In this document: piece after piece, positions 48,201 to 63,200 of the stretch
How positions within the stretch are numbered: position 1 is the stretch's first letter
How the letters are laid out: each line of letters opens with the position of its first letter
Origin: Panagrolaimus kolymaensis
Lineage: Eukaryota; Nematoda; Chromadorea; Rhabditida; Panagrolaimidae
Direction: 5' to 3'
NCBI GenBank assembly: GCA_028622995.1
Contig: JAJQJQ010000006.1
Span: forward strand, 62,001-126,000
DNA length: 64,000 nt
Translations under genes and position numbers: made by a program
The notes under the pieces: model-generated
The model's database searches: none
What the model was told of the DNA's origin: nothing
Seen by the model: only the letters and a program-made list of their open reading frames with translations

Positions 48201-51200
48201 TTTTGAGAAAACCAAAAAATCAATAAAAAATCAAGCGGCGAGAACGACCTTTGACTTTCAATTTTTCATACTTTTTGAAAAATATATCGTCGACTACTTT
48301 CTTGGGGATTTTGTATTAGTAAAGGTATCAATGACTTTTCTTTTTCTTCTTTTTTTGTTATTGAAAAAAAATTTATCGGATCAAAACACTTCAAAATAAA
48401 ATCCTTTTTTAACAATGATTCAATATTCTTTTTCAAAGGAAAAAAGCTTTTTTTTTATTTCAAACTTTTGAATGTTGCATTTTTTCATTCATCTCTTTTT
48501 TTTGTTGAATACTTGTATTATGAATTCCAGTATCATCAAAGAAAGAAAGAAAAAAAATCCATGATTTTTTTCCACAAAATTCCAAACAACCAAAAATAAA
48601 AAAATAAAAAACTCGACCGATTTTATCGCAATTTTTTTTTATTTTTCCTTTTTTTTAGTATTTTTTTTGTTGTTTGAAGTGAATCTTCCCAAATAACTCT
48701 TCTTCTTTCTTTTTTTTTGGGTGGAGCGGGATAGATAATTTTGAAAAAAAAACTGGATCGAGAAAATAATATGAAATAACAAAACAAAAAATTTTTTTGA
48801 TAGTTAAAAATATAACTAACTAACTAAAATTAAATTCCATTTTTTTGGCTATAAAAAATCTAAAAAAAAGAACAAAAATAAATAAAAATAAATGAGGTAG
48901 TCTCTCTTCTTTTTCAAAAATAAAAATCCCGCTGATTGACTAACTCTCTCCTTTGAATTGATCTGATCCGACGACCCTCTCTACTTCTCTACTTTCTATC
49001 TTTGAATTAAGCCGATTTTAATGACAAATTTTAGCGGCTCGTTTCTCTATAAAAATAAGGAAAAATAATTTATAAAAAATATAGTTAAGTTACTCGATGA
49101 AATAAAACAAAAAGTTTTTTTTGATGCGCAAAAAAGAAAAATGCTTTTTTGGGGGAATTGTTATTGTCGTTTTTTGGACTTTGAAATCTACCATTTTTCA
49201 ATTTTATTATGGAATGTGGGAAATAAAAAATGCAAAATAACATTTTTTTATATTTTTTTTCAAGGTTAATGTGAGAATCCAAGAGGAAAGTTTTGATGAA
49301 GATTTACCTTGAAAAAAAAAATATATAAAAGAAAGTGTTATTTTTTATTTTATTGTTATGTCTATTTTTCAAAAAATCGAATAAGAAAATTTTTAACCTT
49401 AGCAAAATGGTTCCCATAGATTTTTTTCTCTGCGGGACTCCATGTAACAAAATTTAAAACCGGTAAAAAAACAACGAAATTCACGAGAATTTAAAATTTT
49501 TATTTTTGTTAAAAATTAGCGCAATTAAATTTTATTTTTTTCAATGTACAAAAAAGATTTAAGAAAACAAAGATGGATGAAAACGTAGCATCAATCAAAC
49601 AAATTGTTTTTTTTTCTCATTACTAATGGGATTCATTTTTTTCCTTTGAAGACTAGTCCTGGTTGACTTCTTTTTACATTTTTTTCATTTAAAATTATAC
49701 CAATTAAGCGAAAAACAAAATCAAAAGAAAATATTTCTTAATTGCAACAAATCAATTTAATTTTTTTTTTCAATGCATCCATTTTTTATATTTTTTTTTC
49801 TTTTGATTAGTTCCTAGTTTCTGAAGATACTGTATTTGCACAAATGCTAAAAACTTTTTTTATTTCCTTCAAAAAGCTCATAAAAATTTCTTTCACCTTT
49901 TTCCTCTCACCTCTCGAATAAAAAAATCAAGAAAAGCAATTCTTTCTCGATTTTTTGATTTTTCTTTCTTGCTTTCACCTTTTTTTGGGGGGGGTTTGGT
50001 TGTTTCTATTCTATTTTCTATTGTTTGCGGAAGCTTTTGATTTTCGTCACCTTTTACACATACATACACTCCCATATTTGGGAAACTAACAGCAACCAAG
50101 AAAGCAAAGCAAGAAAGCACTTTAGACTCTCTTATCAGTCATCATCGCTTGCTTCTTCTCTCTCACAGTTTAACTACCTTCTTAATGGCTCTTTCTTTAA
50201 AAAGGAATAAAAAACTGTGTTTAATGTTTACATACTTTTGTGGTTGGGTGGTTGGAGGAAAAAGCATAAAAAAATGATTTTAAGAAAGATTGAGAGTGAA
50301 GAAAAAAAAATAAGGCGTGAAGAAGAGAAGAGGGGTTTGCTGCTTTATATTTCCTTAATTCTTTTTGGCTGCTTTAGTCTTTCTCGTTTTTTTCTTCTTC
50401 TTTCATTAATATCTTTGATTTGATTCTTCAAATTTGGGGGGAGAAAGTGAAAATCAAAAAAAACTATTTTGGTGAGAAAAAAAAGGAATGAAAAATAATT
50501 AAGCAGCGAGTTTTTGATAATAAAACAACTAAAAAATATATTTAATTGAATTATTCACGCTTTTTTTTCCGAGTGAGAAATAAAAATTAATGAAAAGGAA
50601 AAACATAAAACAGGAGCAAAGAAAGTGAATGATAGGAAAATAAATTCAAGAACAGAATAAAAATATTTTTTGCAAAAAAAAGGAAGTTTTTTAAGAAAAA
50701 AAAATATAGGGAAAATTGCAAAAAAAAATCTTTCATTTTGAAAACGCCTGAAAACAGATTATGTCTCTAATGTAAAAAAGTTTGGGTTATAAAATAGCAA
50801 AGCAATAAAAATATGCATAAATTTTAAAAAGAAAAAATAAAGTTTTTAATTTAACATATTTTTTAGGCCAAACTTGAACGTGTATTAGGATGTACAGCAT
50901 GTCCATCATCATTTGCCATCGATCAAACAACTGGCATGATCGCATATGCCGCTGGGTCAACCGTAGTCCTACTCACTAAAAATAATGGACAATTTCATTT
51001 TGTTAATAATTCAAAAAATAATATAACCTGTATAACATTTTCTAAAAATGGTAAATATCTTGCTACTGGAGAATTTGGAAATTGTCCAATGGTTCGTGTA
51101 TGGGAAATTTATCGAGAAGGCACCTTTCATGGAAGTCAAATAGCTGAACTTAAATATCATACCCTCGGGGTTTTATGCGTAAAATTTAGTCATGATTCAC

Positions 51201-54200
51201 TAAACTTAATTTCCGTTGGAATTCAACATGATAAATCTGTGGCAGTTTGGGATTGGAAACATCAGCGAAAAGTAGCGGAAAATCGTTTGACCTCCCAAGT
51301 AAATGCCATGGATATTTCGGATGATGGAAATTGTTTTATTACCGTTGGCGTGAGACACGTAAAATTTTGGATGCTTAATGGCAAAGATAAAGCTTTGAGT
51401 GGAAGATCAGCAATTTTAGCGGAACAAAGAAATAATACTTTTTTGGATATTTGTTGTATTCCTGGAAATCGAGCCTTTGCATTAACGGATACAAGATTGT
51501 TGGTGGAATTTCATGATAAAAAGGTAAAATTTGGAACATTCAGAACAAAATTGAAATTTATTAAATTTTCATGTTATGAACCACAAAAAATTTTAGTGGA
51601 GAAATAAATAATCTTTGGTTCATTTTCGAAATCTTCTGTAAAATAATAAAAAAGAATTTTGTTTTTAAAATGACTTTAAAAAATTTTATTTTGTCATTGA
51701 AATTAAAGAATTTTTAAAACATAGGTTCTAAACACAAAAAAATTGATTTTAAAATAAATATTTCAGTTTCGAGAATTATAACTCAATTTTTTAAAGGTTT
51801 AACAAAAGAGAATTGAATTTTAATTTTTAAGAAACCAAAATTTTTTGTAAACCATTTTTTTTAGATTATTAACACCTTCGAATTAACGGGTGAAATTCCA
51901 TATTCCATAACTCTTGGCCCTGACAATCATCTCCTCATAGGATTTTCAAATGGCCACGTTCGAGCCATAAACACCGAAACTATTGAAGTTCAACAACTTC
52001 CTGGTATTCCTCATTATCTCCACCATGATATTTCCACAGCTTCAGAACATCAACAATTTTATCAAGAAGGAATAAACGCAACTAAAGGAAATGCTCGATT
52101 CCCCGATGTTAAAGCTTTACTTTTTCATTCCAAAACTAAAACTTTGACCGTTCTTTACTCCGATCGCTCAATATATCAATGGTTAATAACAGAAAAATTT
52201 GGACAAAGTTTATTAATTGGACATCGAAATCATGTGGGTGCTATATTGGATTTAGAAATGGTTCCCAGAAATCTTCCATGGCTTCAAGCTGGCATATTTA
52301 TTACGAGTGGAGTGGATGCAACAATAAGATTTTGGAGTTTAGAAAAAAATTCTTCTCCAAATAATAATGAAAATATGCATCATGATTCAAATAATTCAAC
52401 CATTTTAACAACAAATATTTTATCACCAGAATTAAGAAAAGTTTTATATTTAAGTCCTGATGAAAAATTGTTAAGTGATAATGCAGATAGTAAGTTTTTT
52501 TTTGATTGTATAAAAAACATATTTTTCACATTTAAAATTATTTATAATTATTTAATATAAATTATCAGAAATATTTATCACTTTTCCGGGTAATTTGGTA
52601 CAAGACACGGTCTTAGAGCCTTGCAACGAAGAAAATATAATATTTCATAGTAATCTTGTTTCTGAAATAACAAATATAAATTTTATGAAACTAAAAATAT
52701 TTATTTCACCAATTAATTAATAAAAAGTTTTTTTTACTATTTTAAAAACAAAAACTTATGTTTGAGACATGCCACGAAAAGGCAATTACATTTTCTTATA
52801 TTACTTTTTTTGCAACGAGACATTTAAAATATTTTTTTGATAAACAAAAAATTTTGACTCTTTTTTCCTTTGGATTTTAAATATTTTTAAATTATAATTA
52901 TTAGACCATTCTGGTATGATTTTTTCTGATCCCCTTGATTCCACAACTGGAGCTCGATGCTTGAAACTCAGTCCAGATGGTCGACATTTAGCTGCAGGAT
53001 TTAGAGATGGAAATTTAGGGTGTGTTTTTTAACTTTATTTTCCCCAGCAAAAATAAACTTTTTTCCATTTTTTTTTAGAGTTTTTGATATTACAACTGAC
53101 AAATACGAACAGCTAATTTGTGTGGAAGCCCATGATGGAGAAATGCTTTGCATCGAATATGCAGATCCTCAAAAAACTAATGGCAAAACTTTGCTAGCTT
53201 CAGGAGGCAGGGATCGTTTGATTCATCTCTATGATGCAGAAAATAATTATTGTCATTTAACCACCGTTGAAGATCATTCATCTTCAGTGAATTCAATAAA
53301 ATTTGTTCCAACTTCAAATGGTTTCGAAATGTTCACGTGTGCCACAGATAAATTAGTTGTAATTCGTCGAATTACTTTTGATCCTGAAAATTCGCCTTCA
53401 GGTAAGGGCCGCATTTTTTGTTATTTACATTTTCTAAAAAAATATTACATAAATTCAAAATCCATTTTGCAGGAATAATTTTGGAACGAATCAATCAATT
53501 TTCTTCCCAATCCGGATTAAATTATCTTACAACTTTACCCGATGGAAATCAGCTCATTGCTGCGTGTCAAGATCGGCATTTACGAACATATACGATAAAT
53601 GGAAAAATGAATAAACAAGTTAAAGGCACTCTTTGTGAAGAGGGAACTTTGACTAAACTTGCATTAGATCCATCTGGAACTTATGCCGCTACAGTATGCT
53701 CGGATCGATACGTATATGTTATTGATGTAGCCACGGGGGAATGTGCAGCTGTTTTAAATGGTCAAGCTGATTGTGTTACTTCTATTGCGTTTACTCCAGA
53801 TTGTCGGTAAGTGTCTGATATAAATTTTTGCTTTGATAGCCTAATTTCAAAGATGAATATCAAAAATTTTTTATAAAGATTTGAAATTCTTTGAAAAAAT
53901 TTGCATAAACTTTGATTTATTTATTTAACTTTCTGTAAGCCCAAATTAAAAAACCATTTTGGTTGAGACAATTAAAATATGTATATTTTTTTTGCAAATT
54001 CACACCCTTCAAATATATATATTTTTCAATATTTCTTTCTAAATCCCCTAAAGCTATCGTTTTTTCCTTTTCTTTCGTTCAAATTTTTTTGATCTTCGAG
54101 GAACAAATTTTTTTTGTTGCTAAAACTAAAAATGTCAAAAAGCTTAATCTAGCGAAAACACAAGACAAAAAAACTGTCAAAATACATAAAAAATTCTTTT

Positions 54201-57200
54201 TCTTTTCTTTCTTTTTTGACTTTTTCCTTTTTTGCGCAATTTTCTTCAATTTTTAGCTTTTTGTTTGTCTGTAAAAACAAAAACTTGATTTTTATATACT
54301 ATTTTTTTGGTTGGTTGGAAACAAAACTAAAAACAACATATTTTTGGCTAAACTATTTCTACCCTTCGAAAAATATTGTTCCCTAAATAATTAATTTTAA
54401 ATGTTTAATACTCAAATAACTTTATTAACTCGAACACCTGAAATTAATGAAGGTTGTCTGATTGTTGAAGTTGCAAATCTCAAAAATAATAATAATATTG
54501 ATTTGAAGCGAAGAAAAACTTTAAAAAAGTATGGAATTTGTTAAGCGTTATTTGTATATAATTTTTTGCTTCTTAAAATTAAATTAAAATTTACTAAAAT
54601 GTCTTGAAGCGAGAAAAATGAAAACTTCGTTGGATGACAACTTATTTTTTATTTTTGGCATTTATTTTTGCTCCAGTGTTTTACTTCGAAAAGTTTTAAA
54701 TTTTCGTTGTATAAACGCATTTATAAAATTTTCTGTATCTAAAAATTTTGCCCTAAAGTCTCGCTGCAAAAAATAGAAATTTCTGTTGCATGAAACACTT
54801 TTTGCTGAGAATTTTATCCTCAAAAATTTTTTACATCAAAAATACCAAACAGTCTCATCCATATTTTTTAGACGCTTGGTTGTGGTTTCACATAGTGGTT
54901 GCGTATTTGTATGGAGATTATCAAATATGTTAACCAAACGAATGACAACAAAATTAGGTAAAACTGAAACATCTTCTTCATCATTAACAACAACAACGAC
55001 GGGCGGCAATGGAGGCGCTCCAATAAATGATCGGTGAGTAAAAAAAAATTTTTTTTATTGTTTGTTTATTTTACAATCATACATAATTATTTTTTTATTT
55101 CCGTTTTTATTCATGAAACGAGAATGTTCTCACATGAGATTATTACCTCCATTTTTTTGATAACCTTTTTCTTCCATTTTTTTCTCTCTCTTTGTGACGT
55201 AGTTTTTTTTACCTTCGCCTTTTAGCATCGTTATTTCTTTCTTTTTTCTTATCATATTTTTTTATTGCTTTTTTCTCACCTTTTTTTCTCGAATCGAAAG
55301 CTTTCAAATTTTAAGTTTTGAGTAAAATTAACTTTATTTTTTTGGAGGTTTTCATCGTGATTTTGTATAATATTTTTTCCATAAGGTTCAAAATAGATCA
55401 CTTAAAAATTACCTAGAAATGAATGGATCTGCAAAAGTTCCATCTAAAATTTATGTATTGTACAAAAGTTTCTTGAATATTTTTATAGGGATTGTTGCTC
55501 CATTTTGATATTTTCAAAATTGGATAAAAATAAGAGAGTGAAAGAAATTTATATTAATAACAGATTTTGGGATTACTGAGATCAAGGATAAACTCAAAGC
55601 AATTTTTTGGAAATTATTCCATTTTTGCTTTTTTGCCATTTTTGATTTTATACTCGCAAAAAGCAATTTTTAAGAAAGTTTTTTTTCAATTTAAAATTCA
55701 GAAAAAAAACGTCAAAATAATTTTTTTCATTGATTTCGTCCCTCAAAATCGATTTTTATTGTTTCTTTCTTTCTTCTTTTTTTTCTCCTCGCTCTACCCT
55801 AACAAATCATTCTTTCCCAAACCCATAAAAAGCTGGTTGTTGCTTCGAGGTCTCGAATTTTTTTTATATATATTTCACTCTCGACAGCGACACGACCCAC
55901 TTTTTCTTTCTTTCTTCCTTCCAACTTCTCAGATTCTCGCTTGCTACTCGCCTCATTTTTTTTTTTTCACTCTTTCCAATACTTTTCTTTATTCTCGAGG
56001 ATCGTAAAAAAGTGCTAAAAATATATATATATCAATGATTTTATAATAAATATAATAAATTATTGTTGTTACGCATCTTAGAGGCAGCAGGCGAGAGATT
56101 GCGCTTTTATGACGCCGAAAAAATCTAAAAAAACTAAAAAACTAAAAGAAAATTATTTTACCAAGAAAAAAATTAAAAGATAAAAAAAAGGAGATACTCA
56201 TCAAAAAAACTTAAATAAAACTAATAATAAAAATATCTTTGCGGAAAAAATATGCATATAAAGTTTTTTTATATGCATGAATGAATTAGAACTATAAAAA
56301 TATATATTAGAAATTAGATATCAAAATCTTTTCTTTTGAAGATTGAATTTATTGTATTTAGAATATTTGAAATGTTTCCGGCTGAATCATCTCTAATTAT
56401 TTTTTTATGAGAGATAGAGTTTTAAAAAAATTAGGATAGAATTCATTTTTAACTGCCGCGTTTTTAGTTATCTTTCTTGGTTCCAAACTTTTTAAAAAAG
56501 TTGCTTTAAAATTTTTTTATAAAAAAACCCAAAAAAATAAATATTTATAAAATTTAAGGTTTTACTCTGTTATTTTCTTTCTTTTTTGTTTTTTTATTTG
56601 TTGATTGATTTTTGCTATGTATTATTTTTTTTACTTCGCACAAACTGCAGCTAAACTAACATTATCTTTCTTTCTTTTCTTTTTTTTTCACGTGGTCCCG
56701 GAATTGTTGATTCCATTGCTTCTATAAAAATAATATTTGAGGCAGCCGTAGCTGTTTTTTTTTATTCTGTGAAGAGTTTCTGTTTTTAAAAAAATTTCGA
56801 TTAAGCAAAGTCAAAAAAAAACATTGATTGTATGAATAAATAAAATAGAAAATTCTTGTATCAGCCAAAAATTGATTATGGCTTTTTTAATTATGTAGCA
56901 AAAAAATTTATTTTTGAACTTCAGTCATTTAATTTTTTACGTTTTTTTTTCAAATAAATACACTAAACGATTTTCTAATTTTTTTTTATTCATCCCTTTC
57001 CATTTCCTTTCTTTCTCTCACTTAAAACCCAAAAAAAATCGATCTCTCAACTACTTAACTTAAAAATGTACGTACGTATAAAAAAAAGAAAGAAACGGTC
57101 AATAAAGAAAGATGATGTTTATGATTAACCAACAACAACCATCCATCGACCACAACATTTTTTTTTGTTTGTGTACAAAAAAATAAATTACTTTTTTTAT

Positions 57201-60200
57201 TCTTTGGTTTTGCTTTTGAAATTCCTAATCTTCTTCTTTTTTTTTATTTGATTGATTTTTTTGTTTTTTGTATTTTTTTAAAAGCAAAATAAAAATAAAT
57301 CAAATTTTTGGAAATAGAAATAATAAACTTGACTCTTTTGTAACTTCTTCGCCTCGCCAAAAATTAAAATGGATGATAGACAACGTTTTTGAATTTTTGA
57401 AGAAAAAAAACCATTAATCTTTCATTTTTCTAGATTTTTCATTTTTTTTGTGGAACGAATCTCCAAAAATTATATTTTTTTTGCCGCCGTTATTGTTACA
57501 GGATTTTGTTTGGAAAAAGTAGCAATTTTTCACAAAAAAAGAAAAAACGATTAAATTTTTATTTTAAACTTTTTTTTTCAAAAAAAATAAAACTAAACTA
57601 TCATTTTCAAGCGATCTGTCCTCATTTTTTCATTTTTAGTCGTCGCTCGTCGCTCACTCGCAAACGTCGTTTAGTAGTAGTTCGCTTGCTTGCTTGTTCG
57701 GTGGTGGCAGAGGCGCAGCAGCGTCGACGACGTTGATTCTCCTTTCTCACAATTTTTTATTTTTTCTTTTTATTTCTGATTTTTTTTCCCATTTTTGTTG
57801 TTTCCCCTCTCTATCCTCTCACTCACTCTTTTGTCATTTTTCTTCTTTTCTTCTTCTTTCTTTCGTCGTTTAAAAATATGTATAAAAAATTACATTAGTT
57901 TTTTACTCATTCAAGCGAATGGGATAGATAGATAGAAAGATGGATTGAATATGGGCGATAAACGAAGAAGATGCAAAACTATTTTTTATTCATCTTTTTT
58001 TTCTTTTGATATTATAATTTTTTTGATTTTTTTAGTCATTTCCAAAAAAAGAAATACGCACACCAGTTTCTTTTAAAATTCATAATACTTTTGAAAAGAT
58101 TAAATTCTCCCAGTAAGTCCTTGAAGAAAAGTTTTATTTTCTTCAACTTTTCCCACACATTTATTGTAACAGTTTAATTGAAAAAGATTTCTTAAAATCT
58201 AATTTACTTTCTTCGCACTTTTTTTTGAACCATCTCTGAAATTTTCAATCTTCTTTGAAATCATTATATTTAACAAGAAGTAAAGAGATGCATGTGGCTC
58301 GGCTCCATCTCAATCGTCTACTTTTAAATTTTATTTTACCTTTATCTTTTAAACATTTTTACCTATCTGCTGTTTTTCATTTTATTATTCCTACAGTTTT
58401 TATTTTTTTTAGCAATTCATTTTTTGATTAAACAATTTTTTGCTTTATTTTTCCAAGACCTTGAGATCACAGTTTTTTTTTCTTTAACGTGAAATTTTAA
58501 ATCTCTTTTTTTATTTTATATTTTTTTGCATACAGTTTTTCATCCATTGCAATTTGAAACCGAAACCGGTATTTTTTTTCTTACATTTTTTTTTGATAGC
58601 TTTTTTGGTTTTGATTTTTCGTCCCTTTCCTTTTTCGTTTTATAACCAGCTTAGCTCTTTGACCTGTCAAAGCTTTTACTTTTTGATTTCGTTCCTTTTT
58701 ATTTGCTTTTTTTTCATTTCAATATTTTTTTTGCTTTTGATTTGTGAAATATTAAAGGAATTCGGAATAGGAACAATAGTTTGAAGCCTTTTTTAGTTCA
58801 ATCTTTTTGTGGGTTTTCGAAATAAAAAAAACTTGATTTTTATGCTGCTGCTTGTTTTATTGAATTTGTTGATCGTTGTAAAATAAAAATTTTTTTTTCT
58901 TGTTTTCAAGCTTCTCGTTTTTTACGCTGTTATGATTAAATGTTTTTAACCTGAAAGAATGAAGAACAAAAAAGTGTTTTTACTTATCAATTTTTCTTTT
59001 TTTTATTGTTGTTTAATTTTATTCAAATCTTTTTGCTTTTCTTTTAGTTATTTTCCATTAGAGGCCATGTTTTGCTATTAAACTCTCTTTAAAGGGACAT
59101 AGCTATTTCATGCCTTTTCAAAAATTTCGATACTGGGGCTGATAGGAACAGTTGGGGCGGCGCGTGTTTGAATTACCGTGTCACTTCTGTCTTACACGGT
59201 AATTCAAACACGCGCCTTACCAAGTGTAACTTTCAGTGCCCGCAAACGAAATTTCAAAAAAGGCATGAAATAGCTATGTCCCTTTAAATGTGGCAGGAGA
59301 TAATTCAAATCTGTAAAAAGTAATTTAAAATCATCATAAAAAAAATTAAACTACTTTTGTTTTTAAAATTTATAAGTCTGTAAAAGGGCAAAATTAATTC
59401 CGGATGTCTGTTTTTAAAAGCAGCCGTTGCTTTCGTTATTTTATTTTTGTCTGATCATTTTTTAAGTTTATTTCATTTTTTTGTGTGCCGATGTATCTCT
59501 TTTTGATATTTCCTAATATTTTTCTTGTCGATATATGTCTTTGTTGTTTCTATATATTTAATTTTTTACAATCAATATTTTTTGTTTTACATTTTTTTTG
59601 TAAATTTTAGTTTTTTAAATTTTATACCAAATTTTAATCCACTTTCTTCGATTTTTAGGTGTTCTACGCCTGATTCATTAATCGAAAGTGGAAGTGATTC
59701 GGCTTCATTTATTGGTTCATCAAAGAAAGATCCACATCGAGGTAGCAGCGGAGGAGGAGGAGGTCCACAATTATTAAATGCTTCAGGAAGTGAATTTGGT
59801 TCATTAACTTCCATTCAACAACAAATTACCCAAGACGACGATCTTGATAGTGGTGTTGGAGGAGGCGCAGCAGCTGCAGCCAGTGCTCGACAACAATTTT
59901 TATTGCCACCTGTTATAATTAATAGCGATTCAGAAATTTCTTCAGTTTTCAACGATTCAAGGTAAGTCAAAATAATAACAAAAAAATACTTATTTTTTTT
60001 TTAAATTTTTTCCCGCCAAAAAAAAAACAGAATTGAAAAAGGAGGTTATCGGTCGGCTGCCTCGATATATTTTTTGTTGCTAGCGTGGCTGACTTCCTCC
60101 TTGCTCGCTTTTTTTGGTTGTTGTTGGCAATCGATCGATCGCGCTGGCTGCAAGGTGGAAGTGTGTATTTCGTCAGAGAAAAAATAAAATGGAGGTGGAA

Positions 60201-63200
60201 GAGTGAGAACAAAAAATATTATATATTGAGGGTGATTCTGAGTCATCAAAGACAAAAAAAATGCCCCACATTTATATATTTTTTATTATATTGTTTCAAA
60301 AATGTTTTTGGACCATAATTTTTTTTCTTCTGATGCTTTTTGACGGTTGCTTTTTTGCGAACAAAAATTTTCTTTGTTTTTCCATTTTTTGATTCCAGCA
60401 TAAATATTTTTTTATGCATTTTGTATCAAATGGAAAAATTTGATCCTATTTAAAAAGTTTTTTTTTGTGATTTATTTTAAGTTTTCGGATCCCTCAAAAC
60501 AAAATATATATATTCGCACCAAATTTGTTTTGTTTTGACTTTTTTGACAGCTTTAACTTAACTTGAGTTTTGTTTAAGCAAGTTAGCAAGCAAAAAAGCT
60601 GACAAAAAGCTTTTCAAACCTTTTTTGTTTTCACCTTTCTTCGATTTTCTTTTTCTTTTTCGGCGCCAAGAAACACCAAAACATTCCAAAAACAAAAACG
60701 AACCAACAACCATCCATCGCCATTCAAAATATATTTGCATTATTTACCGTTAAAGGAAAGAAAAGAGGTTGTGTGAGAAAAGGAAAAGCAATGAAACAAC
60801 CTTTGCTTAATTTTTCTTTTCCCTCCTTTTTTTTCTTGCTTGTCTGCCACCCGATTGACAGAAGAAACAAACAAATAAAAATAAAAAAATTCACTTGACT
60901 TTTCCGCTCTCCTTTTTTTTGAAACGAACACATTCAAACGAACGAATGTGTGATTGATTGAAATATTTTTTTATTTTTGACCTTTCGAAATACATACATA
61001 TAAAAAAAATATTTCCTCATTTCTTTATTTTTTTCTATCAGTAAAAAATTATTCTCCTTAAAAATTAACGCTTTTTTTGAAAAAGAAAACTTTTGTGTTT
61101 TTTTGTTAGAATTCTAAAAAGAAATTTTTTTTACACTCAAGCTTTAAATATTTTTTAAATCCCACGCAAATTTAAATACTTTTAACTTTTTTGATTTATA
61201 TATTTTTTTAGTAACTTTGAAATCCGTCGACTTCCAACTCGTTCCACAACAAATTTAAATTCAATTGAATTTGGAGAAAGTGAAGACCCAAACATGATTT
61301 CAACAACCCATCAACTTCCTCCACCTTCGGCGGGTGCTTCATCTTCATATGCTTCAAGTAGATCCATGTCAAATATCCATCATCGATCATCGAATGCTTC
61401 GCCTCAAAGAGCTCGAAGAAAATGGGATACTGGTGGGGGCGCAACCGAATATACTTCTCCACCAAATAATAATAATGGACACGTATATCAACAACCTATA
61501 ATTCCTAATAATAATCCACAAATAAATAATATGATTGGAAATAATTCTCCTGGAGGGGGAATGAGTACATCCATTTCACTTCAAGGCTTGAGAAGTCATA
61601 CCAATTATGAATCCTCACCTTTGTCAATTTCGTCAGGGCATGGACCAAAAAATAGTTTTGCTCCAGTTCCACAACGAATTATTCCTGGTACATATACCAA
61701 TCCATCCAATAATCAGCAGCAACTACCGTATCCAAATAATGGAAATAATGGCCAATCAAATTTTTCTTCAAATTCTAATTATTATTCCGAAGAAAATAAT
61801 TTTGATCGTTTAAATGCATCAAGAAATTCATTAACTAAAAAATTTATGAATTTAAGTGCCAATGGAAATAATGGTGGGGGATATGGAGGAGGAGAGCCTA
61901 AAACCGTTTGGACTCCCCAACAACAAAAATATGATAATAATCGAAGGCCATCAAATTTATTTAATAATTTTTCTTCAACTCCTTCATCAACAACAAGCAA
62001 TAATCATGGGATTCATCGAAGACGTAAGTTTTATGTTTCGCGAATTTTTTTTAAAAGAAAAAAATAATTCAAAGCTTTTTTTGGAAGCTTTTGAAGGGTT
62101 TTTTTTCAGAAATTTAAAAAAGTTATTTTAAATATTTTTTGTCGTGATTTTTTTTTGAAAACAAAAACGTTTTGAATTTGATTGTAAAAATAACTAAAAA
62201 TTCAAGATCTTCCAAAAGCTTCCTTAATTTTTTTTTGTTATAAAATTAAATTTTATGTTAAATTAACATTTTATTGAAAATTAACTAATGCTTAATGTTT
62301 TTTTATTTTTTTGTGAAAAATAATTAACAATTTACGTTTATTTATTTTTTTTATTTTAAATTTTGCATTCCTAAGTTTTATATAATATTTTTTGCTTCTA
62401 ATTTATTTTTTATAGAGTCGGAAAAGCTTCCCTCTTCCGTCTCTTCTTCAGCTAATTCTAACATGGAATTTTCAAATACAAATACTCCACTGACTCGACG
62501 CTTATTTCAACAACGTAATAATTCATCCAACACTAACATAAATAATATCTCATCCGCATTATCTTCACCAATTGATTCATCAACACCTAATTTAACAACT
62601 ACTACCCCATCATCTCCAAATGATCAATTTATAAATAATATTCAAATGAGAAGAAAAAATTTGGATCGTGCAGCTCGTCGACGATTAACCGTTTCAGCGT
62701 ACGCAGATATATCAAATGAAGGCGGCCACCAAGGTGGCGGAGGACTTCTTGGTGTTTCAACACCCTTGAGTCCAGGAATGGGAGGTGGATTTCCACTTAA
62801 ATCTCTTCAAGGTGAATAATATATAAAGAGTTTTAATTTTGCTTAATTAATTTTTCCCCTTTGTTTTCCCTTATTTTTTTTTTGTTCTGTGCTGTGAGAA
62901 AAAAAAAATAATAGCAACAAACATATTTTTTTAGTTTTTTTTATTTTTGGCTAAAATTAATTTTATGTCCTTAGTTTTTTTTTAGTTTTAGCAATTTTGG
63001 TTTTCTAACAAAAAAGGCAATAATTTTTATATTTTTGTTTAATGTTTTGACATGAAAAAAAAAAACATTTTCCCGCCAAAATTGCATATTTTTTATTTAA
63101 ATTTCAAGCTTGGAAAAAAGCTTTATTTTCTCCAAAAATTTATTTTCAATGTTCCATTCCGCTGTTTTTTTAAAGTTAAACTTTAAAAAAAAAAATTTTT

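Larger units (their letters stand above)
31828..50866 (+). other. Nineteen-kilobase intron of the WDR62-like gene
   Basis: It is mostly AT-rich low-complexity DNA. It hosts the LTR element (36293-38332), the hAT-like transposon (39539-43599) and two candidate alternative first exons (38953 and 44613). Patches with raised GC and CGTCGTCGT or AGCAGCAG strings at 45960-46330 and 46500-46800 may be internal promoter regions. I see no other supported gene on either strand. Confidence 0.55.
55034..59658 (+). other. Large intron before the disordered tail of the WDR62-like gene
   Basis: AT-rich low-complexity DNA with one candidate exon (58036-58112), a GC-richer CGTCG-containing patch at 57640-57740, and the palindromic MITE at 59093-59283. 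No other gene is supported. Confidence 0.5.

Noticed and set aside
59159..59216. Perfect hairpin as a stand-alone microRNA gene
   Set aside because: It sits exactly inside the palindromic MITE, which explains it; the stem is too short and too perfect for a typical animal precursor.
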